Assembly: GCA_030280995.1 (NCBI GenBank) | Contig: JASXTE010000004.1 | Location: 17,127,185 to 17,191,184, forward strand | Source of the DNA: Hemileia vastatrix | Lineage: Eukaryota; Basidiomycota; Pucciniomycetes; Pucciniales; Zaghouaniaceae | Length of the DNA stretch: 64,000 bases | Reading direction: 5' to 3' | Notes under the pieces: generated by a model | Told to the model about the DNA's origin: nothing | Database searches by the model: none | What the model saw: only the letters and a program-made list of their open reading frames with translations | Shown: piece by piece, positions 8,866-22,242 of the stretch | Position numbering within the stretch: position 1 is the stretch's first letter | How the letters are laid out: each line of letters begins with the position of its first letter | Translations under genes and position numbers: made by a program

Positions 8866-11291
8866 TTAATTTATTGAAAGGCTATGTTTAGCAAAAAAAG
8901 GTGATGCTGGCTGAATGGAGCTCCAGTGATTAAGATAATCTGCAGAAATAGCCCTAGAAACTCCTGGAGGACTTGGGGTATCAAATTTTGAAGGAAATGT
9001 ATCACACTTGCCTATAAAAAGGTTTATTAATGTTAAAATATAGTTATTTAAATTTTTCCAAATTATTTCTTCCATCAAATGATTTTTTTCCATGTAAATT
9101 AATAAACTTAATTTCTGATATTACCTCCAAGAAATCAGCTGCTGAAGCCAATCTATGATCTTGAGAGCTCAGAAATAAACCACGGACACCATCAATTATA
9201 TAGAATGTGAAAGATTGATATCAGTGGTGGGAGTATTCAGAATTTATCTTGTATAGTGCAGCCTTTTTTTTCTGTCTCATTATAGTCAGTTCAGTATTTT
9301 TGTTTTTCTGACTTGATTGTTGAGCTTCGCTAGTCTTGCCACTTGATATTGTTGCAGCACAATATTTTGATTTAAGAATGATAATTGACATAATTATATC
9401 AATGATAATATTTCTGATTTGAAGAAGAGTTGACATTGATATATCACGGGTTTGAAGTGCAGTGGGACCAACCTCTAAGCCATCAGGAATCGGATTCTTC
9501 AGATTTGAAAGGTGAGCTAGAAGCTGAAGACCACGTTCAATTGGACAATCTGAGTTAATGTTTTGATGTGATGGAAGCTGGCTGAATTCATGTGCGGTCA
9601 GATAAAGTGAAGATGATATAAGAGATACCCGTGAAGAATGGCAGTGGTCACTTGGGATCATTAATCTCATGAGCATATGGATAAGATTGGATTCAGGGTG
9701 ATCCATTTTCTTTGTTGAGGAAAGAATTTCAGTATTTAAACCATCAGGATCACATAAATCTTCCATTTTTTTGAAATCAATAGTATTGAGTACCCATAGC
9801 TGTTAGCTATCAATCTCAAAAAAAATATTTGCTACAAAAGAAAAAATAAATAAGTAAAAGAACAAAGTCAAGACTAAAAATTATTGTAACTTACATAACT
9901 CAGTAAGTTTTGAAAGCCAATCTTCTCCACAAGATTTCTCCCAATGAAAAGTAAACATTGGAATATTTAACAAGGGTTCTTTGGAAGAAGTAGAAGAGCA
10001 TAATTTGAGGAGAGTAACAATGTCCAACCACGACCTGAGGACCTTTGCCGTGCTGATTCTACCTTTATAAAAATTATGAATTTTACAGAATTCCTCCTGA
10101 AAATCAGAGTCTTATAGAACTGAGGGTGAATAAGTTAGAGGTTTTTTTGATATCTTGATTGGAGTTGATTTCATTGGTAGAGAAGCTTTCAAAGTGGTCA
10201 AAGTAGGTAATTTAGGAGGTGATGGGTATTGCTGCTTAGAAATGAAGGAATTCAGTGATGAGAGGTTTGAATCATCATCTTTATCAAACATATCGTCATG
10301 TCTTGAAGAAGATTTTAAAGTTTGCTTGTTTTGATGAGCAAGCATAGCTTCATATTCTGAAAGTTCATCATCGCTATTTTCATTGCTCTTTTCATCATCT
10401 TCATCAGGGAGAGGGAATTTATGGATGGAACAATCTACAGTAGGTGAGTTTCTGGTACAAAATATCAAAAGAAATATAAAAAGTACAATATGTAAGCAAT
10501 AAAAGAGATATATGATAGAATTTTAAAGATAAAAGAATAACAATAAAAAAAAGGAAACAAGACTATAATCATTATCAAAGCCTTTGATTTTTTTTTTGAG
10601 ATTTATTATTTGATACATCAGAAAATTCATTAGCAGAAGCCGGTTAAATATGTTGAACAAAAGAGGAGCCTTGGGATAATTTCTTTTTCTTGGAGCAGAT
10701 AAAAGGTGTTTCAAGATTTTCCTTAGAAGTTGAAGCATGAGTTAAAGCTGATGGTTCCTCTGTCTCATAATCATCCCTAATGACAATGATTTCATCAGGA
10801 GGAATCATACCCTCCTCGTAAGCTACAAATATATATGAAGAAAAAAAATATTAATAATCTTATCTACTAATTTAAAAGGAGACAAAAAAAGTGAAGAACA
10901 TACATTTTTCAAGGCTTTTCACATATTGGAGTAAGTCATTACAAGGGTTAGATAAATATGAAGAAGAATTATTATTGTTAATGATCTTGACAAGTTCTTC
11001 TGTTTTATCTCTAGCCAATTCAAGTAAATTGCGGTACTGAACTCTCGTTATTTCCTGCCTCTCATTGCTAAGTACAGGAGGGTTAGGTGCCATGCCATGT
11101 GGCAGACCTGGTGCAAGCTCAAAAGCTTCAAAGCAAGTATCAATCAGAGAGTGGGATGAAACACATTCGGGCACTGGAAAATCAATTTTTTGAAAAAAAA
11201 AGATATATAAAATAAGTGAAATATATAAATTAAGAGAGAGGAACATGATATACATACAAAGTGGAGGTGTAGGATTTTGAATACTAGACAT
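8866..11291 (-). pseudogene. Gene A, composite element copy 1 (unknown function, multi-exon)
   Basis: I do not recognise the family. The model rests on colinear similarity with copy 2 (44115-46480). The ATG at 11291 opens a short exon, MSSIQNPTPPL, ending at GTATGT; copy 2 has MPRDKQTPPL at the same point. Next comes a helical part (SNERQEITRVQYRNLLELAR), then IPPDEIIVIRDD near 10740-10822. An acidic, Ser-rich linker covers about 10150-10450. The C-terminal half is better conserved: KKMDHPESNLIHMLMRLM, DCPIERGLQLLAHL and LLQIRNIIIDIIMSIIILK (near 9370-9420), then SFTFYIIDGVRGLFLSSQDHR downstream of 9250. Several introns are implied. Reading frames break repeatedly, so it is probably defective. 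It has been copied together with the TET/JBP-like gene. Confidence 0.6.
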
Positions 11292-12326
11292 ATTGATTAA
11301 TGAATATTAAAAAAAAGTATTCGATATCAAAAAATTATGATGTAATATGATGAATAATTATAATAAACTCTATTCTAGAAAATTGAAGTTGATAATTTAA
11401 TAGGATAAAAAATTGAATAAGATTAAAATTAAAGTGAGGATAAAAGAAACAGAAAACATAAAGAGGGGGATTTTATATTATTTGAGCTTTTTTTAACATG
11501 TATTATTCATAGTGGGGTAAACTGAGTAACATGCTAAATAACAATCTGTTTATGTTGAAGTGAAATTTGATGTAGCTAACAGAAAATACTAGGAATTCTT
11601 TGGGAACTATTAGTGTGAAAAACATATAATAACAAATGTATATCCCATATGCAAATTGCCATGGTTAAATACAAAATTTTTTAAATTAGAACTTACTCCT
11701 AAACAATGGAGATACACTTAATTAGTATATTATATGAAAAAAAAGGATAATGCTTTATAAATATTTGTTAAATTTACTTTCAGATGACAATGCGAGATTC
11801 ACATATATACTGATATGCCTCATCAAACAAGAAATGAACTATAAATATAAAATTGGTAACATTAGAATTAAAGATAAGAATTTGTTTTTTAAGTGACAGG
11901 AGGAGTGACAGGCTAGGGTGTGGGCACCGTGACCAAACCATTGATAAACTTGGATACAACTAAGGGAAAAAAGAAATTGAATAGTTTTATTTTACACTAT
12001 ATCTTAGTCTGCACAAGATATTGCATTGTTGTCCCCAACTATACCAATATTGTTACTTTTCAGAAGGTATAGGACTACTAAGTTGATAAAATATTATTAT
12101 GAATCACCCAATGAAATACCTTAAGCAACATTCAAAATTATTAAAATATTAATATTCAATTTGAGATTTGGATTAGCTAATTTTTCACAACTTACCACAG
12201 TTTTGATTAATATAATAAAACTTGAAAAAAATTGTTGAGATAACCTAGATATGGGTGCAAGAAAATGATGAAACATATGACTTGAAACTTAACTCATACA
12301 CTATTGATAAACTTCATGGATCCTGA
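11292..12326. other. Spacer between gene A and palindrome array, copy 1
   Basis: AT-rich, no gene. A short GC-rich island at about 11896-11938 (GTGACAGGCTAGGGTGTGGG) has a loosely similar counterpart in copy 2 near 47111-47140. Its meaning is unknown. Confidence 0.4.
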
Positions 12327-14285
12327 TTAATTTCTATCAAAATTAATTTTGAGACTGGCATATTGAATTTCAGCTATGACCAAGTACTGTAAGTGCCATG
12401 GTTTGTATTCAATATATTGGTGTTGAAATTAATTTTGATAGGAATTAAAAAGTATCATATGGAACCATGCATGAAACCCTGACAGAAACAACCAAATTTA
12501 TGAGGCAATGAACCTCATAATTTCGATTGAAATAAATGTAGACCCCTGCATATTGAATACAAGCCATTTCACATGGACTACACAGACATAGATAAAATTC
12601 AACATGCATGACTTAAAATTAATTTTGATAGAAATTAACCAAGGCATTAAAACATCAATTTTTATATGGTGTACTTGATCAAACCAGTTAATCTAACTGC
12701 TTATCTTACCTATACTTATCAGAATTTTATGCATAGTCCATGTCCATATTAATTTCAATCAAAATTAATGTTGAATAATACATAATGAATACATGATATG
12801 CCACTTACACTTGCCAGGCATAGCTACCATCAAATATGCCAGTATCAAAAATTAATTTCGATCGAAATTAATGAGCATGATAATCATGAATTTCTGGAGT
12901 CAACTTCTTATTTTTATGCATGGTGCCTTGCCAACATTAATTTCGATCGAAATTACTTTTGATACTGGCATATTGCATGTAGCTATTCCTGGAAAGTGTA
13001 AGTGGCATAGTTTGTATTCATTACATATTTCTCAACATTAATTTTGATCAAATTAAATATTGACATTTGCATATTGAACCCAAGACAGTAAACAACCCAA
13101 AAGATTCTTCATAAAACTACCCATTAATTTTGATCAAAATTAAGACTGACCATATACATATTGAATGGTAGTTATATCTGGTCTGAGTAAGTAGAGATTA
13201 CTTATATTCAATATGTATTGGTCAACATTAATTTTGATCAAAATAATGAGCATTTTGATCAAAATTAATGAGCATTTTGATCATGAACTTTTTAGTCAGT
13301 TAGTTGTTTCAATGCATAATGTCATGCCAACATTAATTTTGATCAAAATTAATGTTGAAATGTTATAATGCTTTTTTGCATGACATGTAAAGGACAGAAA
13401 GTTTTTTTAAGTATTGAAATTTACTATACATGTTGAGGGTAAATATAAAATATACATATCCATATTAATTTCTATAAAAATTAATGCTGACCAATACATA
13501 ATAAATAGTAAATATGCCTGGCTAGTGTAAGTGTCATAGCTTTTATTCAATCTGAATTTTGCAACATTAATTTCAATCAAAATTAAGGTTCATGATTATC
13601 ATCAATTTATGCAGTCAGTTGCTTACTGTTATGCATGGTAACATGTCAACATTAATTTTAATAAAAATTGAATTTGACATGCCACCAAGCATTTTTCTGT
13701 AAGATGAAAAGTAGGGCCCTCTATTCTTAAGTAAACACATTACAATGCATATTGAGCATGTATATATCATTTACACATTAATATTAATTTAAATCAAAAT
13801 TAATGTTTACCAATACACATTGAACACAAGCTTTACAACTTACACACACCAGATATAACTACCATTCAATATGTATATGGTCAACCCTAATTTTGATCAA
13901 AATTAATGAGCAGTTTTATTAAGAATTTTTTGGGTTGTTTGCTGGTTTGGGTTCAATATGCAAATTTCAATATTAAATTCTATTGAAATTCATGTTGACC
14001 AATACATAATGAATACACACTATGCCACTTACACTTTCCAGGAGTAGACACCATGCAATATGTCAGTATCAAAATAAATTTCAATCGAAATTAATTTTGG
14101 AAGGGCACCATGCATTAAAATATGCAGTTGACTCCTTTAATTCATGATTAACATGCTCATTGATTTTGATCAAAATTAATTTTGATACTGGCATATTTAA
14201 TGGTAGCTATGCCTGGCAAGTGTAAGTGGCATAGTGTGTATTCACTATGTATTGGTCAACATTAAATTTGATTGAAATTAATATG
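12327..14285. repeat. Palindrome array, copy 1 (AT-type, about 20 cores)
   Basis: About twenty copies of a 22-24-bp palindrome recur every 80-110 bp. Each half is ATTAATTTYGA, meeting at GATC; a perfect 22-bp example begins at 12851, and others are near 12931, 13131, 13330, 13880, 14165 and 14260. The spacers repeat too, and occur in both orientations: GATACTGGCATATTGAATGG / GGCAAGTGTAAGTGGCATAG near 12955-13010 and 14195-14240, and their reverse complements near 12780-12845 and 13990-14070. The array therefore has inverted-repeat order at two scales. It lies between gene A and gene C, where copy 2 has an unrelated palindrome array. No coding potential. Confidence 0.9.
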
Positions 14286-14496
14286 GATACATAAATGTGA
14301 CATAAAGAGGTATGGACCATCAATTCGTTGAAAATACATTTTTATATCTCATACATTATTTATTTTTCTTAAAAAAAATTTTACTCTCTCTCAATATCAC
14401 CTTATAACATTCACCAAGCTGCTTTTAAAAAAACAGAATACATAAAATTCAATATAAGATAGCTATATTACACAGAAGATCACCATTATACCTAAG

Positions 14497-16106
14497 TTAT
14501 GATGATTTTGATGCTCTATTAATTGATTCCCGAATCTTTACCAGATCAATATCAGCTCCAACCCCAAGTGACTCACGTTCATTCACAGATAATCCTTGCA
14601 AAAATGTTGCTGAATAGAAATTCTTGGGGAGGTATTTTGGAACATTGAATTCACCATTTTGTGCAACTGTCCTTTCTGATGACCGTGAATATGTTTTTAA
14701 TGCTGATTTTCTTTGAGCTGGTGTATGTACTAAGTCCTTTCTCATCTTATCAAATTTTTTAAACAAATCATTGAGTTCAGGATTTTGCCATCCAGGAATA
14801 GCTTGGATAGGTCCAGTTGGGGCTGGTGCTGGGCCTTCCTCGATATCAGAGATGCACCTAGTATCATGAAAAAGCACAACAAAACCTGGCACATCACTGT
14901 AGATATCTCTTGCTAACTTGTAGTGTGCACTAGCAATCTGAATTCCAACTAAATCAGCTTCATAATAATAAAAAGCAAAGTAAAATAAAAAACTTACCTT
15001 GGTCCGATAATGTTTTACTTGTGCCCTTGCCCTCTTTTTGATCTTTTCTCTTTCTACCCTTTCCTCTTCTTGCCCAAATAACCTTATCATCTCCTTCCCC
15101 TTATTAACTTCCCATTTCTCAATAACACATTGAGTGAACTGAAGATTTGACTGATTTATTGTATTCAAGGTGGTGAGCCACCTAGTACAGTGGTCACATA
15201 CTATGCTTCCCATGACTTGATTCCAAGTTGATTCCAAAAAATCACGGCAAGTCCAATCAAAGGCAAATTTCCGAAAACCTTTTTCTTGCAATTCACGCTC
15301 TAAGTTTCTTTTGACAGAAAGTGGGATTGGTGCTCCTACTTTTAGTCCTTGAGTCTCAGGTGCTGGAAAAAATTTGGGTAGTCAAATTTTGGATTGCAAG
15401 AAGGCTATAGAATTAGTTATCAGAAATTGTTGATCAGCTGCAGAATTGGCATGGTTGGAAGATTGGACTTGGGTTAGGGCAGTTTGAATTGGTTCAAAGC
15501 TTTCCAATTTTCAATCTCGAAAGGTGTTGGGCTTGCAGGATATTTTGTGATTTGTGTTGGTCCCCAAGACAATACTTCAGAAAGTGGTAAATATTTCTAT
15601 TTTGACTGTCCGAGCTCCTGGGAACATCATTCCTTCTAACTAAGCCTCTTACAGCGCTTAGCCCCCGTTCTCGTTCATGAGACTTTGCTGAATTGAGTCT
15701 GTGGTAATCACTGATACCCATAATGATTGAGGGATTCACTAACAATTCAAATAAGTTAATTAAAATGGTTATTTTTCAATAAAAGAATACACTACAAATT
15801 TGACTTACCAGCTCCACTTGTGCTTGCTCCTTGGTTAGGCTGAAAAGATGATGATTGGTCTCCAAAAAATTTCTTCAATACTTCACTATCCCAATCTCTT
15901 CCTAGCTGATCAGCACTTTCAGGAGCAGAAGGATGATTGGGATTAAAATTTCTCAGTTCTGAATGAGACTCTTGGCCTGGATTGGGATTAGGCGGTACAG
16001 ATTGAGATTAATCTGGAGGTGGATCAGCAGTGGGTGGTGGAGGAGTATTTTCAGTATTAGTATGTTGAGGTGGAAAACAATCAGAATCGGTTGGGTCAAC
16101 TGACAT
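14497..16106 (-). pseudogene. Gene C, composite element copy 1 (transposon-associated protein, unknown function)
   Basis: This matches a family I associate with proteins encoded beside Tnp2-like transposons in rust fungi; its function is unknown. The ATG at 16106 starts an acidic, Pro-rich N-terminus (MSVDPTDSDCFPPQ) that ends with GASTSGAG at an intron conserved in all three copies (donor GTAAGT near 15809). The middle part carries NIYHFLKYCLG and LQEKGFRKFAFDWTCRDFLE (around 15250-15290), then WNQVMGS. The C-terminus has FNVPKYLPKNFYSATFLQGL followed by SVNERESLGV. A second intron falls near 15000. A TAA near 16006 interrupts the first exon and further frame breaks follow, so it is defective. 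It directly follows the transposase on the same strand. It shares its C-terminal motif with gene B. Confidence 0.65.
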
Positions 16107-16553
16107 CCCTTCAAAATTATCATTTATAATGAACTGTAATAAAATAAAATAAAATAAAAAGAATCAGTTGTTAAAATTTATACCTATCAAAGCTAAAGTA
16201 AAAAAAGATACTATGTATATAGTCATGTTAATGTATATGTTCTCTTGTCGAAAAATAATGTGAATAATATATAGCTATCAGCTAAAGTTGGAAGGTCAAA
16301 CTATTTAGAGTAGATGAATGAGCAAGAAGATTATTAATTAAGTAACAATTTTATCATATCTCTCATTATCATGATTTTCTTTCTTTCATTCTTGCATTTA
16401 AGATAAAAATGACTCATTGAAAGAATGGGTTCTCTCGCAATAAAAGAAACCAAAGTAATTGTACACTGATTTATGATAAGGTAAGTTGGATACATTGAAT
16501 TTTTTAATCAAGCATTGAATTATTTCTTTCACCATTTACAGACATCACCAATC

Positions 16554-18427
16554 CTACAAAATTCCCCAATCCCAAATTAACACAAAGATGTTAGTCAACA
16601 GAAAATAAATTTGATTAATTTTTTCACTCACTACTGTCTGCAGTCCAATGGCAGTGACAACCTCGTCTTTGATTCCAAACATTCCTTTTTTGTGCTCAAC
16701 AGTAGCTGCATGTCCAATTATTGCATATTTCTTAATCACAATTTGAGTTGCTTTGGCTTCTCTTACTAACCAACAATGCACTTGTGGGAAAAGCTCATAG
16801 GGATCCTTTGATGTTTCTTCTGGAAGGGGCTCCTTGAAAGGACTTACTATTAAATATATTTGATCATTCTCTTCCTTTTACCTGAAAAGATCATCAATTT
16901 GCCCAAACTGGCTATATTTTCCATAGTAGAATTAAATTTTTGAATTAGCAATGTGTCAATGGTAACTAGTAAACCTCTATCCATGTATCAATATTCTTGC
17001 TACATTTTCAACTACCCAATCCCCACTTTTCTCTGATGGTGTCAAAGCCTGTCTTGAAGTTTCTTTTCCCATTCGTGCCCTTACCCATTTAGTAAATAAT
17101 GCCATACTTAGATGGATCCATTTGTTTTGTTTATCGAGATCAATATGGATTTTTTTAGTCTCACATTGATCATTATCTTCAGCTTCACCAAGATCTAATA
17201 CCCTAGACTTCTGATACCAATGTTTGAGCATTGTTAGTGGTATCTCTCCTGTGGTAAATATTAATAAATTAGCACAGCTGAGTTTTTAAATCATTGCTTA
17301 CAAACATTACATACGTGGATGGTGATTCTTTGGAATTTCAGATAATATATGATTCACCCGCTCTCCAGACCAAGTAGATTCTTTAAATTTTTCAAACCAA
17401 AGGGGTATAAGTGACAAAGGGAAGTAGAGAGTATACAGCATGTGCCATTCTGCTGTCTTGAGGGATCCTGCCTTTTTAGATCCTACTGATTTTGGAACTC
17501 GTGTTAGCCAGGAAGGTCTACTTACTTGATCAATCATCTTCCATACAACCTGTAGCTCTGCTGCCTTGATTCGTCGATTACTTCTACCTTCATTTTCTTT
17601 CTCCTTACCTTTCCTTTTATTTTCTTCATCTCTAGCTGTCTCATTTGATGAGTGAGATCCTTCACTCTGTGATATTCTAATGCTCCTTTGCCTTAAGTTA
17701 TACAATGAATTCCTACTGTCACTGCTGTGAGACTGTATTGAGGCCAAATTGCTATATGGAGGAATAAATTTAGAGCTGGATGACCTACTCTGTCTTCTTG
17801 ATCAATTTTTTCCCAATCCTTCATTATCTAGTCCATGATGACTTGATGACTGTCTTGAACTCGTAAGTCTTTTCCGCTTGTGCTGTCTCGTGTGTCCTGT
17901 TCATCATCATCATTATTCGTGGTGCTTAAGCTAATTCTACGTTTTTTCGAATGTTTGTGCAGTGAAGTATCAGAAAAGAAATCATCATCTTCTTCTCTTA
18001 CATGCCAATATTTATCCTTTTCCAGCTTTCTTTCTAGATCTTTTCCTGCATTTTGGATTTGAAAATAGCTTAGACTGTGATCTTTTATGTTTCCAAGCAT
18101 ATGTGAATGCATAACATAAATTGAGCAATATTCAGTTGGACTCCAATATTCAAGGTTATTCAGCTCACTCCATTGTACCCCATGATTCTGAACAATTGAT
18201 ACACGCTCCCAATGTGACTTAGACTTTTTCCACTTTGTTTCCCAGAACATATGATCCTCAAGATTCCGTAATGAAAAATTTTCATACATTCTTTTCACTA
18301 ATTTCATCTTTAGAGATATTACAGAAAGAGCAGAACATTTTTGGAGAGTGACTATAAAAAGCTAGCCAATTTTCGTATTTCAGGAATGTCACCTATCAAA
18401 GAGAACAATGCAACTCTTAATTTCCGG
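16554..18427 (-). pseudogene. Tnp2/Plavaka-like transposase, C-terminal part, copy 1
   Basis: This is the downstream part of a CACTA-superfamily transposase split by the E2 retroelement; the upstream part is at 31466-32720. Recognisable pieces, in order, are SHSPKMFCSFC (zinc-binding Cys), NHGVQWSELNNLEYWSPTEY and VMHSHMLGNIKDH (the Tnp2 YW...MH...G..K.H signature, near 18090-18180), then an acidic low-complexity linker. SLKTAEWHMLYTLYFPLSLI and the ERVNHIL motif follow, and GHAATVEHKKGMFG lies near 16690. Compared with copy 3, roughly 90 codons between PLWFEKF and ERVNHIL are missing, including the FGPP region before the Glu-Arg motif. A frameshift near 18365, several stops and the retroelement insertion make it inactive. 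Confidence 0.8.
18424..18427. other. Left target-site duplicate of E2 (CCGG)
   Basis: CCGG lies directly before the 5' LTR; CTGG lies directly after the 3' LTR at 31466-31469. Overlapping the two copies brings the transposase sequence on both sides back into one frame, which confirms a 4-bp duplication. Confidence 0.85.
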
Positions 18428-19520
18428 TGTGGTCCTCCAACATTGGCAGGGGCCTTTTTTGTGTGATTTGGCGCTGTTTGTGCATGTCTTAATTAACATC
18501 TGTTAAGTAATTGGGTATTTTTCTGGTTTTATTCCATGGATATTGGGTCTGCGGGTATGTGTAACAATCATTGGATAGCCCTGGTTTTTCTCTATATTTT
18601 ATGTCTTGTAGACATTTTTCATATTCTAAGTTTTAAGGGGTCATTTCCTCATTTTTCATTTATAAAAGATTGCTGTTTAATTTTGTTTTTCGCGTTATAC
18701 GGGCTAAACTTAAGTCTTAGGGTTAAGTGCTTAGTACCATTGGATAGAGCTAATTTTTCTCTATATTTCATGTCCCAATGTTGTTATAGTGAAATTCCGT
18801 GTTTTAAAGGTTTTAGTAGTTGTAGCTAATTTATCTAAGTAGATTAGTGGTTTTTATTGGTTTTCTGGCTTCAGGGAGGCCAGGCCACTTCAGGCGGCAT
18901 CTCCGACGTCGGGCGGCCCACCCCCCTCTGTTTTAGGAGGTTGGGGAGCGCTTCAGGAGGGGTTTTTTATGCAATTTGGCGGGTACAGGCGCCAGATTGG
19001 TGGGTGCGCATGGGCTCTTAGTTAGTGGTCTGTGTGTACATAGTGAATAAGACAGTTTGGGGCAACCTTAATCATCATACAACCATCCGGAGGTGATATC
19101 ATTGTTCCTCACTCAGTTTTCACTGTTTTCTGGCCACAATTAGCTGTGTTTGTTGCAAGTGAGTTCTTCATTTAACTTAACTTTGGCAACTTTTTTCTCT
19201 GTTATAGTCTTGCAAGCTATAGCAAGTATTATTGCTGTCTCTGGTGTGGATTTGCAGCCTACATCAAGTATCTTTGCTGTCTCTGGTGTGGACTTTGTTC
19301 TACATTTCAGTTCTTTGGTCTGGTAGTCCATCTGGTGACTACTTTCTTGGCTCATCAAGCTGTCAAGTGTGTTAAAAAGGAGCTTTAGCAAAACAGGAAC
19401 CAACTTACTTTAGCAAGTAAATCTCACTCTATTTTTCTAAAGGGAAAGGTGATTTTCTCTCAGGTTTTTCTCCAACTCCCTTGGTCAAGGCCTATAGCTA
19501 GTACTATAGGATTGTCTACA
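18428..19520 (+). repeat. 5' LTR of E2
   Basis: The 1093-bp LTR starts TGTGGTC and ends GTCTACA. It matches the 3' LTR at 30375-31465 and the solo LTR at 4764-5854. Confidence 0.95.
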
Positions 19521-19524
19521 TTTC

Positions 19525-19541
19525 TGGCGCCCAACGTGGGG
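19525..19541 (+). other. Primer-binding site of E2
   Basis: TGGCGCCCAACGTGGGG lies four bases after the LTR end and is identical to the site in element E1. Confidence 0.88.
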
Positions 19542-19611
19542 TAGAACTTGCTAGTTCTTTGGAATCTCTGTTTTCTTTTGTTGGCTCTTTTTGGTGTTTT
19601 GGACTGGAAGA

Positions 19612-21993
19612 ATGGCTTCTGGTTCTGCTATTCCTGTGGTGACTGTCAGTGGGGGGGATGGTCCTCCTTCTGTGATGGTTAGGGAGTGTGTGAGGATTAA
19701 AACTTGGGATGGTACCAAGTTTAATGGGGAGGATGTCAAGTGGTTTCTAGAGAAGTATGAAACTGCTGCTGGATTGGATGGTGCTTCGTACCTGGACATG
19801 GTGAAGCAGATTATCTTCTTCATTGGTGATAGGTCAGTGGAGAAGGAGATTGTTGCCATGTCTGGCTACAAGAAGAGGGATTGGAAATTGTTGTGTAGGG
19901 AGATGGTGGATAGATGGGGTGTCAGGCTCACTATGGTGGATCTGAACAAGGTTGTCAGTGAATGGCAATCTTATGGTGGTGTTGGTAACTTACATAGTTA
20001 CAGGAAGTTTTTGCTACAGTTTGATCCTGTGGTGGAATATTTGGTGGAAGTGGAGGAGCTGGCACATGAAAATGCTGCCAAAGATGTTTTTTGGTCTGCC
20101 CTGGCTAGAGATGTCAGGATGGATGTGTTGAAGAAGCTGTCAAGAAAGGAATTGATGAAGACTCTTTCTAATGGGGACCAGAAGTTGCCTGCCTTGGATA
20201 AGGTGAAGGAGGCTGTTGAGGCCCATTTGAAGTTATTGGCTGTGGACACCTATCAGGAGGGGTGTGCCAAGTATGTCAGCAAAGTCAGTGAGGCTTTGGC
20301 TGAAGAGGAAGTTAGGGAGAAGAAGGAGGAGAAAAATTTGGTGCAGGTTCCAAAACAGGAGAGGGACCCAATGGTGGAGCAGTTGGCTGATCTTACAAAG
20401 CAGCTGCACATTTTTGTTCAGGATGCCAAGAAGGTTAATAAGGCCCCTTCTCAGCCTAGAGATTTTGAAAAGAGGGCTGGTAGGAGTGATCCTTGGGTTT
20501 GCTCTTATTTCAGTAGGAGGGGGCACAGGTCCAATGATTGTTGGGTACTGAACAGAGATGTGTCTGAAGGATAAGTGGAGTTTAATGGCAGGATTTTTAA
20601 GTTCCCTGACGGTTCTTTTGTGAAGCCCAGTGAGGGGAAGGCTCCTGTGGATTTGGTCAGGAGAAGGGGTGGTCACAATCAAAGGAGGCGAAGGTTTGAG
20701 GAGATTCCTGATCAGGGGAAGACTTCTGTTAAGGTAGATGAGGACGTCAAGGGAAAGGGGAAGGGGGTCATTAAGGTCTCTTTTTCTACTTCCTTTGGTG
20801 GTTTGGAGTTGTATTCTTGTGGTGGACAGTCAAGTGGTGAATTCTTGGCTGGTGTTTATGATGTGGAAGCAGGAAAGGTGGGTAGGCCTAAGAGCAGTTC
20901 TCAGGACCAACCAAAGCCAAATGCTTCAAAGGTGGATCCTAAGTTGAGTGTAGCTAGGAAGAGGTACAGCAAAGAGGAGCTGTACAAGATGCAGAAGGGT
21001 ATTGCTGACATGGGCCCCCCTAGTTTTGGTGCATTGGACCTGAATGGTGAGCTAATGCCAATGGAGGTGGATTCTGACTCTAAGGAGGATTTCCCTTTGG
21101 CTTCATTGCTAAATCCTGCTGGAGTCAGAGGTTCTTGTGAGGGATCTGGTTTGGTTCCTGTTAATGGTAAATCTGTTGGTGGTTCTGGTCCTCAAGAATC
21201 TTCTAGGAGCAAGGTGGTGAAGCAAAGAGCTCACTTTGAGAGGCCAGTAGTTTCTGGTCAACTTAATGTTATGGACTCTGTCCTGGAAAGGATGAATCAG
21301 GGTCAGGTTTCCCTTTCTTATGGGGAATCGTATGCTATCAGTCCAGCGTTGGCTGATAGACAGAAAAAGTTGTTGACCAAAAGAAGAGTTTCTTCTGGTG
21401 AGGTAGAATACATTTGTGATTCTTCTGAAAAGTTTGGTGAGGGGTTGGAAACTCATTTTTCTGCTCCTCTGGGATATTTCAATGTCACTCTGAATGGCAG
21501 GGAGGCAAGGGCATTGGTGGATTCAGGTTCTCAGATAAACCTGATTTCTTTGTTTGAGGCAACTCATATGGGCCTCCCCATCAAAACTGGTATTGGTGGG
21601 AATTTGAGAGGGATCGGTGGCCATGTCACTGAATTGGTTGGAACTTCAGAGTTTGTGAAGTTAGATGTTGGCGGAGCCTCAGGGAAGGTGCATTTTTAAA
21701 TTTCTAAAGGTAATGTAAAAGCAGTTTTGGGTGGGCCATTCTTGATGGATTTTCAGGCAAGAATTGGTTATCAAATTGATTTGGGAATCAGTTTGGAGTT
21801 GACTGGTGAAGATGAAAGGAGACTTCACATGAGGTTGTCATCCCCTGGAGAGGATGGTTGGGAGACCAGGCCTGGTTTATCTTCAATGTGCCAGTGCATG
21901 GACTGCTGCAGGAGAAGGAAGGAAGTGGGTGCTGCCTCTGGTTTTTTGGAGTGCGGCTCAGGCTCTATTGAGAGTCTGTCTTTTTTAGAGTAA
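19612..21993 (+). pseudogene. gag-pro: Gag-protease region of E2 (interrupted)
   Basis: The ATG at 19612 (MASGSAIPV) is preferred because it matches the E1 start; the frame is open a little further upstream but without ATG. The capsid-like region begins KTWDGTKFNGEDVKWF. A zinc-knuckle remnant reads CSYFSRRGHRSNDC: the second Cys of the CCHC motif seen in E1 is replaced by Phe. The protease motif ALVDSGSQINLIS lies near 21510-21550. TAA stops at 20572 and 21697 fall in the same frame as flanking sequence conserved with E1, so they are nonsense changes rather than natural ends. The frame closes at 21991. Pol then continues in another frame after a duplicated segment. Confidence 0.9.
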
Positions 21994-22242
21994 TAAGGGT
22001 TGATCACCCTAGTGCTACAACCTCTCCCCAAGATGAGGAAATCCCAGGTTGTAGTAGGTCAGCTCCCTTGGAGATATACCAAGTGGATTTTCAACTTTCT
22101 ATTTTAAATGTTTCTCTTCTCTGCAAGTATTCGTCAAGTTTTTTATCAAGTCTCTGTTCTCTCTCAATATTTTTAATTATTTTTAATTCAAGTTTAAAGA
22201 AGAAGATTGGTTATATATCTTTATTGAAAGATACGCGGAAAA

